DNA from: Bordetella parapertussis
Lineage (GTDB): Bacteria > Pseudomonadota > Gammaproteobacteria > Burkholderiales > Burkholderiaceae_B
Assembly (NCBI GenBank): GCA_945887835.1
Contig: CAMCZQ010000004.1
Span: 1-57,622 of the forward strand
Direction of reading: 5' to 3'
Length of the DNA: 57,622 bases
Position numbers and translations under genes: made by a program
Notes under the pieces: model-generated
Database searches by the model: none
Seen by the model: only the letters and a program-made list of their open reading frames with translations
Told to the model about the DNA's origin: nothing
Shown: one piece after another, positions 1 through 8,222 of the stretch
Layout of the letters: every line of letters begins with the position of its first letter
Position numbering within the stretch: position 1 is the stretch's first letter

Positions 1-609
1 GGAAGCGTACGCACTAGCACTTGTTTAGCGGGCGGCAACGAGGCGCGCTCTTTTTCTGTGAAATCGTTAAAACCGAGCTTTGCCCGAGAGTGAAAAATCG
101 AATGTTCAACGATCAGCTTATCGATTTTCGTTTTCGTCGCAGCCGGTAACGCGTCATAGGCAGCGCGCATATCAGCAAACTCGGTGCGCCCCCCCCACTG
201 GGGCGATCGAGCGGCCATACAACAGCGAGGTCAACGCCGGAAGCTCTCTAAAAATACTGTCGGTGTGCCACAGGCGATTAGCCAGACCGGACATCCGCTT
301 TCGGCTGTTGACCGCCAAAATCTCGTTTTCATCGCCCAAGTTTGAGACATCAGCGATTCGGGTATCAATGCGATATTTTTTGACTTCGTCCGCATAGGTA
401 TTGATATTTTGTTCCATCGGACCAAACACTTCAGCAAAAGCAATGTGCTGCGCCGACGTCAGTTCTTGTCCCGGAAACACCAGCACGCTGTACTTAAAGA
501 AAGCCGCTTTAATCGCCACGCGATCTTCTTCAGAAAGCGGGCAACTTAAATCGACATCACCGATTTCAGCCATGAAATCTGCTTTGACAGGATACAAAGT
601 AATCGCCAT
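1..609 (-). pseudogene. TauD/TfdA-family Fe(II)/2-oxoglutarate dioxygenase, frameshifted, 3' end outside window
   Basis: This family hydroxylates or cleaves small acids such as taurine or aryloxyacetates, using Fe(II), O2 and 2-oxoglutarate. Reading starts at the ATG at 609 (MAITLYPVKA). The first 140 residues are typical: a VFPGQ segment near 45, FGPMEQN near 62, and the metal-binding H115-x-D117 inside LWHTDSIF. Frame is lost in a run of eight G (coding strand, 189-196) and this frame stops soon after. With one G fewer it continues as GGRTEFADMRAAYDALP and on through HSRAKLGF and PPAKQVLVRTL to the window edge, which is a good match to the family's second half. The distal iron His and the 2-oxoglutarate Arg would lie beyond position 1. 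It could be a true pseudogene, a phase-variable gene or a base-calling error. Confidence 0.82.
189..196. repeat. C8 homopolymer (G8 on the coding strand) at the dioxygenase frameshift
   Basis: Eight consecutive C on the plus strand fall exactly where the dioxygenase reading frame shifts. Seven would restore a continuous open frame. Such tracts are prone to slippage during replication and to length errors in sequencing. Confidence 0.9.
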
Positions 610-722
610 GCATGACTCCGAAGATGAATGCCGAGGCAGAACGCTGAATATTACCAAGAAGTAGATTTTGCAGCGCAACAAAGCAGTCAAGAAGGACTCC
701 CTTGTTTTAGCTTTACACTTGG

Positions 723-1949
723 TTGATATCTTTGATAGCGCATGCTACCGGCAGTCTTAACCTATCGCGCCTCGTGAAACTTCTTTTACTTGCCCTCGCG
801 GCAATGTTTTTTCAGCAGACCTTTATCGCCCTTGGGCGGGCTTTGCCCGCGGTGCTGGCTCCGGCCATGATTGCGGATCTGCAATTGGATTCTGCCTGGA
901 TCGGTGTCTATTTCTCGATCGCTGCCGTCGCCTCTCTTGCGACTCAACTTGGCTGCGGCAGCTTCATCATTCGCTATGGTGCCCTGCGCATGAGTCAAGT
1001 TGCTTTGGTCATGCTGGCCCTGGGGATGGCGCTAGCAACGCTTGGTACGCCGGCAATGCTTGTTCTTTCAGCGTTAATCGGTGGCGGTGGTGCGGCGGTA
1101 TCGACTCCCTCAAGCTCGCATTTGCTGGGACGAGTATCCCCACCTCGCTATATGCCTTTGGTCTTTTCGCTTAAGCAAACTGCAGTTCCGGCGGGACTTT
1201 TGCTGGCGGGACTGCTTGGGCCGCAACTCACCGAGGCGTTTAACTGGCACTACACCATGCTGTTCGCAGCGCTTGCCTGCATCGTTTTTACGCTGATGCT
1301 TCAACCCTTACGTAAGCTATTCGATGACGACCGCATCGCGACGCGCTCGTTTCACGTCTCTGACTTCGCAAACACACTGAAATCTGTGGTTGGCACGAAG
1401 GGTCTGCGCAATCTGTCCTTTACTTCCTTTGCGTTTAACGCTGCGCAAACAATTTTTACAGTCTACTTTGTTGTTTACCTCACGACTCTGGGCTACACGC
1501 TTGTAGCGGCGGGTTTTGTTTTTTCTATCGCCGTCGCCATCGCAGTGCCTGGACGTATCGTCTGGGGACTCTTGGGAAGCGGCTACATTCAGCCGCGGCT
1601 CGTCATGGCCGCCTTGGCGTTTGGCATGGCGGCAAGCATGGGACTACTCAGTTTGTGTGGCCCCGGTTGGCCCACAGTGGTCATCGGCACCATTGCAGCG
1701 ATCATCAGCGCCACCGCACTTTCTTGGCATGGCGTCTTTCTGTCTGAGGCTGCAAATGCTGCGCCAGAAGGCATGCGCGGTGCCGTCACGGGTGGTGTCT
1801 TGGCCTTTGGTCAAATGGGTGCACTGGTTGCACCAATCATCTTCTCAATACTTCTTGGCTTGAGCAACAGCTATAGCTTGGGCTTTATTGTTTGTTCGAT
1901 CCCGGCGCTACTCGTTGGCATTGCCTTAGTGCGCCAACGCACGGCTTAA
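723..1949 (+). CDS. MFS transporter
   Basis: This is an inner-membrane secondary transporter of about 408 residues, the usual size for a 12-helix MFS carrier. Hydrophobic segments run through the whole protein. A conserved-looking stretch with RYGALR follows the second helix, and a glycine- and alanine-rich helix lies near 118-126. The substrate cannot be read from sequence; an organic anion linked to the neighbouring dioxygenase or hydrolase would fit. The start is uncertain: 723 is a TTG, and GTG 774 or ATG 804 are alternatives, although ATG 804 would cut into the first helix. The 3' end overlaps the convergent hydrolase gene by 24 bp. Confidence 0.85.
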   Translation: MISLIAHATGSLNLSRLVKLLLLALAAMFFQQTFIALGRALPAVLAPAMIADLQLDSAWIGVYFSIAAVASLATQLGCGSFIIRYGALRMSQVALVMLALGMALATLGTPAMLVLSALIGGGGAAVSTPSSSHLLGRVSPPRYMPLVFSLKQTAVPAGLLLAGLLGPQLTEAFNWHYTMLFAALACIVFTLMLQPLRKLFDDDRIATRSFHVSDFANTLKSVVGTKGLRNLSFTSFAFNAAQTIFTVYFVVYLTTLGYTLVAAGFVFSIAVAIAVPGRIVWGLLGSGYIQPRLVMAALAFGMAASMGLLSLCGPGWPTVVIGTIAAIISATALSWHGVFLSEAANAAPEGMRGAVTGGVLAFGQMGALVAPIIFSILLGLSNSYSLGFIVCSIPALLVGIALVRQRTA

Positions 1950-3071
1950 AAAATCAATAAAGATCTTGCTAACTTTTTCAGGCTGTTCTTGTTGCACCCA
2001 ATGGCCCGCGCCCTCAACCAAGACCGTACCTTTATATTGCGTCGTGAGTGTTTGCTCTATGTACTCGAGGCCTCCGGGGGTTTGATAGACGCCCCAGTCG
2101 CTCTTGCCTCCAATAAACAATGACGGAACATCAATCGTGCGACCTGCAAAAATTTTAAGCTCTTGATCAAGCGCGCCAATTCGGTAGCCTTGTAGCCCGC
2201 CTTGAAACCCGGTGCGGCCGTACTCTTCGCTATAAACTTTTAGTTCAGGCTCGGTTAACCATTTGCATGCCGCAATCTCTTGCTCAGTGGGCATCTCGGG
2301 GGCAACTGACTCAGCCATCCCTTTGTCTAAATCCATCACATAATAGCGAGGCAGTTTTTCCCATTCGCTGGCAATTAAGGCCGATAGCGGAAAAGGTTTA
2401 TTCGTGACCCAGTCGGCGCTTTTCATGTGGTAATAGGCACGCAAAAACGCATGTAACCCTTGCTTGGCGTGCCATATGTTTTCATTGGCCTCGGGCAAGG
2501 TGTAGTAGCGCATGTAGTATTTGCGTGGCGGCTTGAGCAAGGCTAAATCTTCGTGAATCCGGACAACGGGCTTAGCTGGCACCGCCACGTTTACCGTATT
2601 AAACGGCAGCGCCTCAGGCGCGCCCCTAAAGGGCGAACTCATCAGGATCACTGACTTAAACACGTCGGGGCGCGTCAACGCACACCACCCAGCGAGTGGC
2701 GAACCTTGATCATGACCGAACACGCCAGCGACGCTGTGATAGCCCAAGGCAGACACTAAGGCGAGCATATCGTTGATTTTGTTTAACGAACCGAAAGCAC
2801 GCATATCGTCGGCGTGCTGAATCTCAGTTCCTCCGCTACGGCCATAGCCACGCACGTCAGGGGCGATCACGTGGTATCCCGCCGCGGCTAACGGCGCCAT
2901 CACCTTGCGCCAGCTATACGCCAACTCAGGAAACCCATGCAAAAGTAAAACCAGTTGCCGACCAGGGGTTTCAAAGCCTGCCTCAAGCGCATGAAAGGTA
3001 ATGCCGTTGACGTCTTGAATGAATCTTGAGCGAACGCCTGCAGGAAGAACCGAAGGGCTGAGTGGAGTCAT
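1926..3071 (-). CDS. alpha/beta hydrolase, epoxide-hydrolase-like
   Basis: The protein has 381 residues with an alpha/beta-hydrolase fold. The oxyanion-hole HGFPE motif is near 45, and the nucleophile elbow reads GHDQGS, so the nucleophile is Asp rather than Ser. That is the arrangement of epoxide hydrolases and haloalkane dehalogenases. The HGxP motif and cap-domain tyrosines (YYMRYY region) favour epoxide hydrolase. A candidate acid lies in GGKSDWG and the catalytic His in GAGHWVQQEQPE near the C terminus. No signal peptide is seen, so it is probably cytoplasmic. It is divergent from the flavin monooxygenase gene, and monooxygenation followed by epoxide hydrolysis is a plausible but unproven link. 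Overlap of its 3' end with the MFS gene suggests compact packing rather than co-transcription. Confidence 0.85.
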   Translation of the reverse strand: MTPLSPSVLPAGVRSRFIQDVNGITFHALEAGFETPGRQLVLLLHGFPELAYSWRKVMAPLAAAGYHVIAPDVRGYGRSGGTEIQHADDMRAFGSLNKINDMLALVSALGYHSVAGVFGHDQGSPLAGWCALTRPDVFKSVILMSSPFRGAPEALPFNTVNVAVPAKPVVRIHEDLALLKPPRKYYMRYYTLPEANENIWHAKQGLHAFLRAYYHMKSADWVTNKPFPLSALIASEWEKLPRYYVMDLDKGMAESVAPEMPTEQEIAACKWLTEPELKVYSEEYGRTGFQGGLQGYRIGALDQELKIFAGRTIDVPSLFIGGKSDWGVYQTPGGLEYIEQTLTTQYKGTVLVEGAGHWVQQEQPEKVSKIFIDFLSRALAH

Positions 3072-3102
3072 TTTCTATCTTTTTCTAGGCTATGGGACAT
3101 TA

Positions 3103-3121
3103 AATCTGTTAAGGTTAGATT
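3103..3121. promoter_or_regulatory. inverted repeat in a divergent promoter region
   Basis: AATCT and AGATT are separated by 9 bases, midway in the 108-bp gap between the divergent hydrolase and monooxygenase genes. The position suits an operator for a dimeric regulator. The arms are only 5 bp, so chance is possible. Confidence 0.3.
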
Positions 3122-3179
3122 AAACCAAAAAGCAAATAAAGCGAAGTTTCTAGTCGCCCAAAACAAAGAGACAATCAAC

Positions 3180-4973
3180 ATGAACGACACCACTCACTTG
3201 GCTTCCGCAGTCACTTCACAAGTCGACCTTAAAAGTTTAAGCGCTGAATGGCTCAAACGGTTTGAAGCGCTGTTATGCGCAGGCGACACCACCGCGTTAG
3301 CAAGTCTGTTCGCACCCGAATGTCACTATCGCGATATTCTGGCTTTTTCATGGACACTGCGGCCTTCAACAGGCGCGCAGGCGATCGCCGAGTTTTTAAC
3401 AAAGGCTCAAAAAAAGATTCAAGCTAAAAGTTTTTGCCTGGCGTCCGAACGCGCTGCCCCTCGTAAAGTTCGGCGCGTAGGTATCGAAGTGATCGAGGCG
3501 ATCTTTAAGTTTGAGACGGCGCTCGGACGAGGTCACGGCGTTATTCGATTGTTAGCGCATCAACCCGACCAAGCTTGGGTTCTGTTGACAACGCTTGATG
3601 AACTCAAAGGCCACGAAGAAAAAATCGGTGGCAACAGACCAAGCGGAGATGCCTATTCAAGAAACTTTGGAGGTGCCAACTGGCTAGATCAACGCACACG
3701 CGAACGCGCTTTTGAAGATCGCGATCCAGTTGTGTTGATTGTCGGAGCTGGTCAGAACGGCTTGGCGGTCGCTGCGCGTTTAAAGCAGCAAGAGATCGAT
3801 ACCCTAGTGGTAGATAAATACCCACGCGTTGGTGACAACTGGCGCGTACGCTACCACTCCCTGGCCTTGCATAACCAAATTCACGTCAACCATTTACCCT
3901 ACATGCCCTTTCCGCCGACCTGGCCTAAATATATTCCTAAAGATATGTTGGGCAACTGGCTCGAGATGTATGCCGAGGCAATGCAGTTAAATTGCTGGGC
4001 CGGCACAGAGTTTACGAAAGGCCGCTACGATGACGCGACCAAACGCTGGACAGTCACGCTTAAGCGCGCCGACGGAACCGAGCGCGTGTTGCACCCGCGA
4101 CACGTTATTTTTTCAAATGGCACGAGCGGCATCGCTCGCGTGCCCAAGCTGCCAGGCCTTGAGGATTTTGCGGGCGACAAGTTTCACTCGCATGGTTTTA
4201 AAAATGGCGCGCCCTGGCGCGGCAAAAAAGCCTTGGTACTAGGCACCGGCAACAGCGGACACGACATTGCTCAAGATTTGTATAGCAATCAGGTCGACAC
4301 CACGATCATCCAACGCGGTTCAACCACGGTGGTGAGCATCGATCCAAGCGCCAAACTAAACTATGCGCTGTATGAAGAGGGCCCATCGCTTGAAGATTGC
4401 GATCTGCTTGCAACAGCCACCACCTATCCACTTTTGATTCGCGCCTATCAGGCAACCGTTAAACGCATGGTCGAATACGACAAAGATTTGATCGCCGCAC
4501 TCAAAGCGCGCGGTTTCAAATACGACTTAGGTGAAGATGAGACCGGCCACCAAATGAAATATCGCCGTCGCGGAGGTGGCTATTATCTTGATGCGGGCTG
4601 CTCGCAACTGATCATCGACAACGAAATCGGTTTGCTCCAATTCGACGATATCGAAAAATTTGTCCCTGAAGGTGCCTTGATGAAAGACGGCACGCTTCAC
4701 AAAGCTGATTTACTTGTCTTGGCAACTGGCTACTATTCTCAACAAGAAGTCGTACGCCGCCTGATGGGTGACGAAGTCGCAGACCGTGTCGGGCAAGTCT
4801 GGGGCATTGCCACGAACGGCGAACTAGCCAACATGTGGACGCGCACACCGCAAGAAGGTTTGTGGTTTATGGGCGGCGCGTTGGCGCAGGGCCGCATTTA
4901 TTCGCTCTATGTCGCACTACAAATTAAAGCGCTTGAACTTGGACTCATTACACACGATCACCAACATGATTAA
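3180..4973 (+). CDS. flavin-containing monooxygenase with N-terminal NTF2-like domain
   Basis: This 597-residue protein combines two parts. Residues about 20-145 look like an NTF2/SnoaL-type domain (EWLKRFEALLCAGD, then FAPECHYRD). The remainder is an FAD/NADPH monooxygenase. The FAD fingerprint GAGQNG is at about 189-194, the FMO signature FAGDKFHSHGF starts at about 330, and the NADPH fingerprint GTGNSG is at about 355. An ATGYYS motif lies near the C terminus. The family oxygenates soft nucleophiles or carries out Baeyer-Villiger reactions. NTF2-FMO proteins of this length are known and are often annotated only as NAD(P)/FAD-dependent oxidoreductases. The gene starts at ATG 3180 and overlaps the amidohydrolase gene by 8 bp, so the two are probably translated together and act on the same compound. 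The substrate is unknown. Confidence 0.88.
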   Translation: MNDTTHLASAVTSQVDLKSLSAEWLKRFEALLCAGDTTALASLFAPECHYRDILAFSWTLRPSTGAQAIAEFLTKAQKKIQAKSFCLASERAAPRKVRRVGIEVIEAIFKFETALGRGHGVIRLLAHQPDQAWVLLTTLDELKGHEEKIGGNRPSGDAYSRNFGGANWLDQRTRERAFEDRDPVVLIVGAGQNGLAVAARLKQQEIDTLVVDKYPRVGDNWRVRYHSLALHNQIHVNHLPYMPFPPTWPKYIPKDMLGNWLEMYAEAMQLNCWAGTEFTKGRYDDATKRWTVTLKRADGTERVLHPRHVIFSNGTSGIARVPKLPGLEDFAGDKFHSHGFKNGAPWRGKKALVLGTGNSGHDIAQDLYSNQVDTTIIQRGSTTVVSIDPSAKLNYALYEEGPSLEDCDLLATATTYPLLIRAYQATVKRMVEYDKDLIAALKARGFKYDLGEDETGHQMKYRRRGGGYYLDAGCSQLIIDNEIGLLQFDDIEKFVPEGALMKDGTLHKADLLVLATGYYSQQEVVRRLMGDEVADRVGQVWGIATNGELANMWTRTPQEGLWFMGGALAQGRIYSLYVALQIKALELGLITHDHQHD

Positions 4974-5805
4974 AATTGACGCTCAGGTCCACGCCTACGA
5001 ACATAACCATGCGGGTCGTCCTTGGGCCGCCACCCTGCACGGCCCCGCCACCGCGACCGGCGAAGAGATGATCGCCGCGATGGATGCAGTGGGCGTTGAC
5101 GCCGCGATCTTGGTGTCAGTGTTTACGATGTATCAATTCGATCCAAGCTACGCGCTAGAGGTCTTTAACAAATACCCTAAACGCTTTCGCGTGATCAAAC
5201 CAGTGGATCCCACAGACCCCGCGGTCGCCGATACGATCGCTGACTGGGCCGCCACAAAAGGTACCATTGCGATTCGCATCATGCTGAATCGTGGTGTCTC
5301 AGAGGATCCAGCCGACCCCGGCATCAAGCGTGTCTTAGCTGCCGCTGCGCGCCACTCGCTTCCTGTCAATCTTCTGTGCTGGGGGCGTTTAGCCCAGGCT
5401 AAAGAGCTTGCGGCCCGTAATCCCAATACCAAGCTCGTGATTGATCACTTAGGCCTGCAACAACCTTTTGAGCCGCCGGTGCCCGCTCAGCCGTTTGGAG
5501 AGCTACCCACGGTACTAGCGTTAGCCAAGCACGATAACGTCGTCATTAAAATCAGCGGCGCCTGTACGCTTTCGCACGAAAAATTTCCCTACAAAGACAT
5601 CTGGGATCCGCTGGCTCGCATTTTTGATGCGTATGGCTTTGAGCGCTGCATGTGGGGAACAGACTGGACACGCGCGGTCGAGCTACTCAACTATAAGCAA
5701 GGTGTTGAAGCCTTCACCCTGACAGATCGACTGAGCGACAGCGAGCGCACCCAACTAATGGGCGGCTCTTTGCAAAAAATTTATAACTGGGCTTATTCGG
5801 CCTGA
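4966..5805 (+). CDS. amidohydrolase (amidohydrolase_2 family) TIM-barrel hydrolase
   Basis: This protein of about 279 residues is a metal-dependent hydrolase or decarboxylase related to 2-pyrone-4,6-dicarboxylate lactonase. It opens with DAQVHAYEHN, the usual strand-1 metal site in reduced form. It then has VIDHLG in the middle and WGTDWTR near the end, which supply the later His and Asp ligands. I chose ATG 4966 because the family begins directly with this strand, and because that ATG overlaps the monooxygenase stop by 8 bp. An upstream in-frame start at 4909 would add 19 unrelated residues. It probably hydrolyses a lactone or an amide made by the upstream monooxygenase. Its 3' end overlaps the convergent Bug gene by 13 bp. 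Confidence 0.85.
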   Translation: MIKIDAQVHAYEHNHAGRPWAATLHGPATATGEEMIAAMDAVGVDAAILVSVFTMYQFDPSYALEVFNKYPKRFRVIKPVDPTDPAVADTIADWAATKGTIAIRIMLNRGVSEDPADPGIKRVLAAAARHSLPVNLLCWGRLAQAKELAARNPNTKLVIDHLGLQQPFEPPVPAQPFGELPTVLALAKHDNVVIKISGACTLSHEKFPYKDIWDPLARIFDAYGFERCMWGTDWTRAVELLNYKQGVEAFTLTDRLSDSERTQLMGGSLQKIYNWAYSA

Positions 5806-6770
5806 ATACCTTGCTGCTTAATCAGGGTTGACCAACGATTGATTTCTGACTCAAGCAGTTGGGCTGCCTGCGCAGGGGTGTTGGCGACCGGAACAAACGC
5901 CATCTCTTTCAAGCGCTTTTGTGACTCGGGCGTTAACAAGCCTGCGTTGATTTCTTGATTGAGCTTGTCGACGACAGCCTGAGGTGTGCCTTGGGGTGCT
6001 GCAAACCCAACCCAATAATTCATTTCAAGTCCCGGAAACCCTTCTTCCGCGGCCGTAGGTACGTCTGGCAGGACGTCTGAACGCTTATCTGACAGCATCA
6101 TGAGCGCGCGTAGCTTTCCAGCTTGCACAAGCGGCAAGGTGGTTGAGACGGCACTGACCAAAACCTGCACCTGACCCGCCATCAGATCTGCCAGCACGGC
6201 CCCCGCACCCCGATAGGGCACGTGCGTCATCGAGATCCCGAGCTTAGCCTTTAATAGCTCACCGCCCAAATGTGTGTTGGTGCCCGTGCCTCCCGAGCCA
6301 AAATTTAGCTTACCTGGCTCGGCCTTGGCCAGCGCAATCAACTCTTTGATATTTTTTGCCGGCACCGCCGGGTTAATCACCAACACGTGTCCCACGGACA
6401 CGGCCGTGTTGATCGGGATAAAAGCAGTCTTTGGGTTGTAGGGCAGGTTTGGGGTCAAGCCGGCCGAAATTGAGTACGACATCTCCATGGCGAGCAAAGT
6501 ATTGCCGTCTGGAGCCGCGCGGGCGGCCGCGTTCCAGCCCACCACCCCCCCGCCGCCCTGACGGTTTTCGACAATAACTGGCGTGCCCAGGCGCGTACCA
6601 AGTTGCTGCGCCACCATGCGCGCCACGACGTCGGTCGCCCCGCCCGTGGCATAGGGCACGATCACCGTAATCGGTTTAGCGCCAACCACCTGCGCCTGAG
6701 CTGAGGCGCTCAACACACTGGTCACCGTGACAGAGATCAAAAATCCTAACCACCTCGCGCTTCGTTGCAT
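5793..6770 (-). CDS. Bug-family (TctC-like) periplasmic solute-binding protein
   Basis: The precursor has 325 residues and a clear Sec signal peptide (MQRSARWLGF, a hydrophobic core, then cleavage after AQA). The mature start PITVIVPYATGGATDVVARM is the hallmark of Bug proteins, which bind carboxylates or amides in the periplasm. The YRGAGAVLADLMAGQV and DVPTAAEEGFPG motifs later in the protein are also typical. No TctA or TctB membrane partner lies nearby, which is common for Bug genes. Convergent overlap with the amidohydrolase gene suggests, but does not prove, a shared substrate. The ligand is unknown. Confidence 0.93.
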   Translation of the reverse strand: MQRSARWLGFLISVTVTSVLSASAQAQVVGAKPITVIVPYATGGATDVVARMVAQQLGTRLGTPVIVENRQGGGGVVGWNAAARAAPDGNTLLAMEMSYSISAGLTPNLPYNPKTAFIPINTAVSVGHVLVINPAVPAKNIKELIALAKAEPGKLNFGSGGTGTNTHLGGELLKAKLGISMTHVPYRGAGAVLADLMAGQVQVLVSAVSTTLPLVQAGKLRALMMLSDKRSDVLPDVPTAAEEGFPGLEMNYWVGFAAPQGTPQAVVDKLNQEINAGLLTPESQKRLKEMAFVPVANTPAQAAQLLESEINRWSTLIKQQGIQAE

Positions 6771-7028
6771 GATGTCTCGCTCCTGTATTTTTAAGTTCTA
6801 CTTTTTATTCATGTCACGTAATTATCGCTGCATTTGAGGCTTTGTCACCATCAAAACATTGACCACATGGCACCTCAGACTGAGACGCAGCCTCAGGCCG
6901 CTTTTTTAGATGAGGCTTTGGTAGACAACATTGAAGGGGACAAACTGCACAGCACAACATTACAAAACCGTAATGCCGCAACCCTCCTGTGCTCGTTAGA
7001 ATTCGTGCAGTTCATAGGGGTAACCGTT
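6771..7028 (+). other. leader region before the RND efflux operon
   Basis: This 258-bp gap separates the Bug gene from the preferred TTG 7029 start of the adaptor gene. The adaptor frame stays open upstream to 6834, but the added 65 residues precede a signal-anchor-like segment and look unlike any adaptor N terminus. A 7-bp stem (AGCCTCA at 6889-6895, TGAGGCT at 6911-6917) lies inside. It may hold the promoter and a 5' regulatory leader of the efflux operon, though no convincing -35/-10 pair stands out. Confidence 0.35.
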
Positions 7029-8222
7029 TTGACACGCTTCACAAACAGCAAGACAAAGAAACAAATCGCGTTAAGCTTAGTCGCGTTTGGTGTCGTGGCA
7101 CTGGCAGCTTGGTCACTCTTGCTACCAGGCAAAATAGCGCATTCACCCGCCCCAGCTGCCGCCACACAGCAGGCTCACGCCGAACTCTCGGGCAATATTC
7201 GGTTTGTTACGGGTGCAGCGCAGCTGTCCATGATTCAAACCCAAAGCTTGCCCCTCGTGCCAATCCCAATCGCAGAGCAGTTAAGCGCACGCGTGGCCTA
7301 CGATGAGGAAGTGACCGCGCGTATTGGCGTCAGCTTTACCGGTCGCATTACCGAGCTCAAAGCCGCACCTGGGGATGCGGTCAAAATTGGACAGGTCTTG
7401 GCGGTGATTGATTCACCCGACTTTGGCACAGCCTTTGCAGACCTGAACAAAGCGCGCGCTGACGAAAAGCGCAAACAGCTCTCGGTCAAACGCGCTAAAG
7501 ATTTGGTTCCCGGGGAGGCGATATCGACACGCGACTGGGAAGCCGTACAAGCCGAATTTGCACAGGCACAAGCAGAAACAGCGCGTGCAGAGCAGCGCAT
7601 AAAAAACTTAAATCCTCATGGCTTCAAAAGCTCTGGCCAACAAGTGATTCTCGCAAGCCCCGTTGCCGGGGTCGTCACCGAACGTACAGCAAGCCCCTCT
7701 CTTGAAATCAATCCCAATCTTTCTGCGCCACTATTCATCGTTACCGATCCTAAACGCCTTTGGGTCAGCATCGACTTGCCCGAAGCGCTTTTAAGCAAAG
7801 TCAAGTTGGGAAGCGAGGTGTCGATTCAGAGCGATGCCTATCCCGAAGAGATATTTAACGCAAAAATCATACAGCTTGGGCAGACGATCAATCCGAATAC
7901 ACGCCGTGCGAATGTTTTGGCGCGCGTCGACAACCCAGACGGCAAGCTACTTCCTGAAATGTTCGTGCACGCAGCCGTCTTGCAAACAAATGGTCAAGGA
8001 GTGCAAGTCCCTAACCGCGCATTACTGATTCGCGGTCTTTACACTTATGTTTTTGTCGAAAAAACGACGGGTGACTTTACCCTGCAAAAAGTTAAACCAC
8101 TTAAACGCGGGGTTGACGTTAGCTACATCGGCGAAGGCCTGCTCGGTGGCGAGCGCGTGGTAACCAAAGGCGCCCTACTTCTTGAGGCAGAGTTTTTAGC
8201 GAGCCTTGGCGAAAAACAATGA
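7029..8222 (+). CDS. RND efflux periplasmic adaptor (membrane fusion protein)
   Basis: This HlyD/CzcB/CusB-type adaptor bridges the inner-membrane RND pump and the outer-membrane channel. From TTG 7029 it reads MTRFTNSKTKK, then a single hydrophobic anchor, then a periplasmic body of about 397 residues in all. The barrel-sandwich half-motif GRITELKAAPGDAVKIGQVLAVI is near the front, followed by a helical hairpin rich in Ala, Glu and Lys (FADLNKARADEKRKQ to AEQRIKNL). The second half-motif follows (SPVAGVVTERTAS), then beta-barrel segments. TTG 7029 is preferred because AGGGG lies 8 bases upstream and it places the anchor at the N terminus; the earlier TTG at 6834 would add 65 residues. The stop overlaps the pump start as ATGA. 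Confidence 0.85.
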   Translation: MTRFTNSKTKKQIALSLVAFGVVALAAWSLLLPGKIAHSPAPAAATQQAHAELSGNIRFVTGAAQLSMIQTQSLPLVPIPIAEQLSARVAYDEEVTARIGVSFTGRITELKAAPGDAVKIGQVLAVIDSPDFGTAFADLNKARADEKRKQLSVKRAKDLVPGEAISTRDWEAVQAEFAQAQAETARAEQRIKNLNPHGFKSSGQQVILASPVAGVVTERTASPSLEINPNLSAPLFIVTDPKRLWVSIDLPEALLSKVKLGSEVSIQSDAYPEEIFNAKIIQLGQTINPNTRRANVLARVDNPDGKLLPEMFVHAAVLQTNGQGVQVPNRALLIRGLYTYVFVEKTTGDFTLQKVKPLKRGVDVSYIGEGLLGGERVVTKGALLLEAEFLASLGEKQ

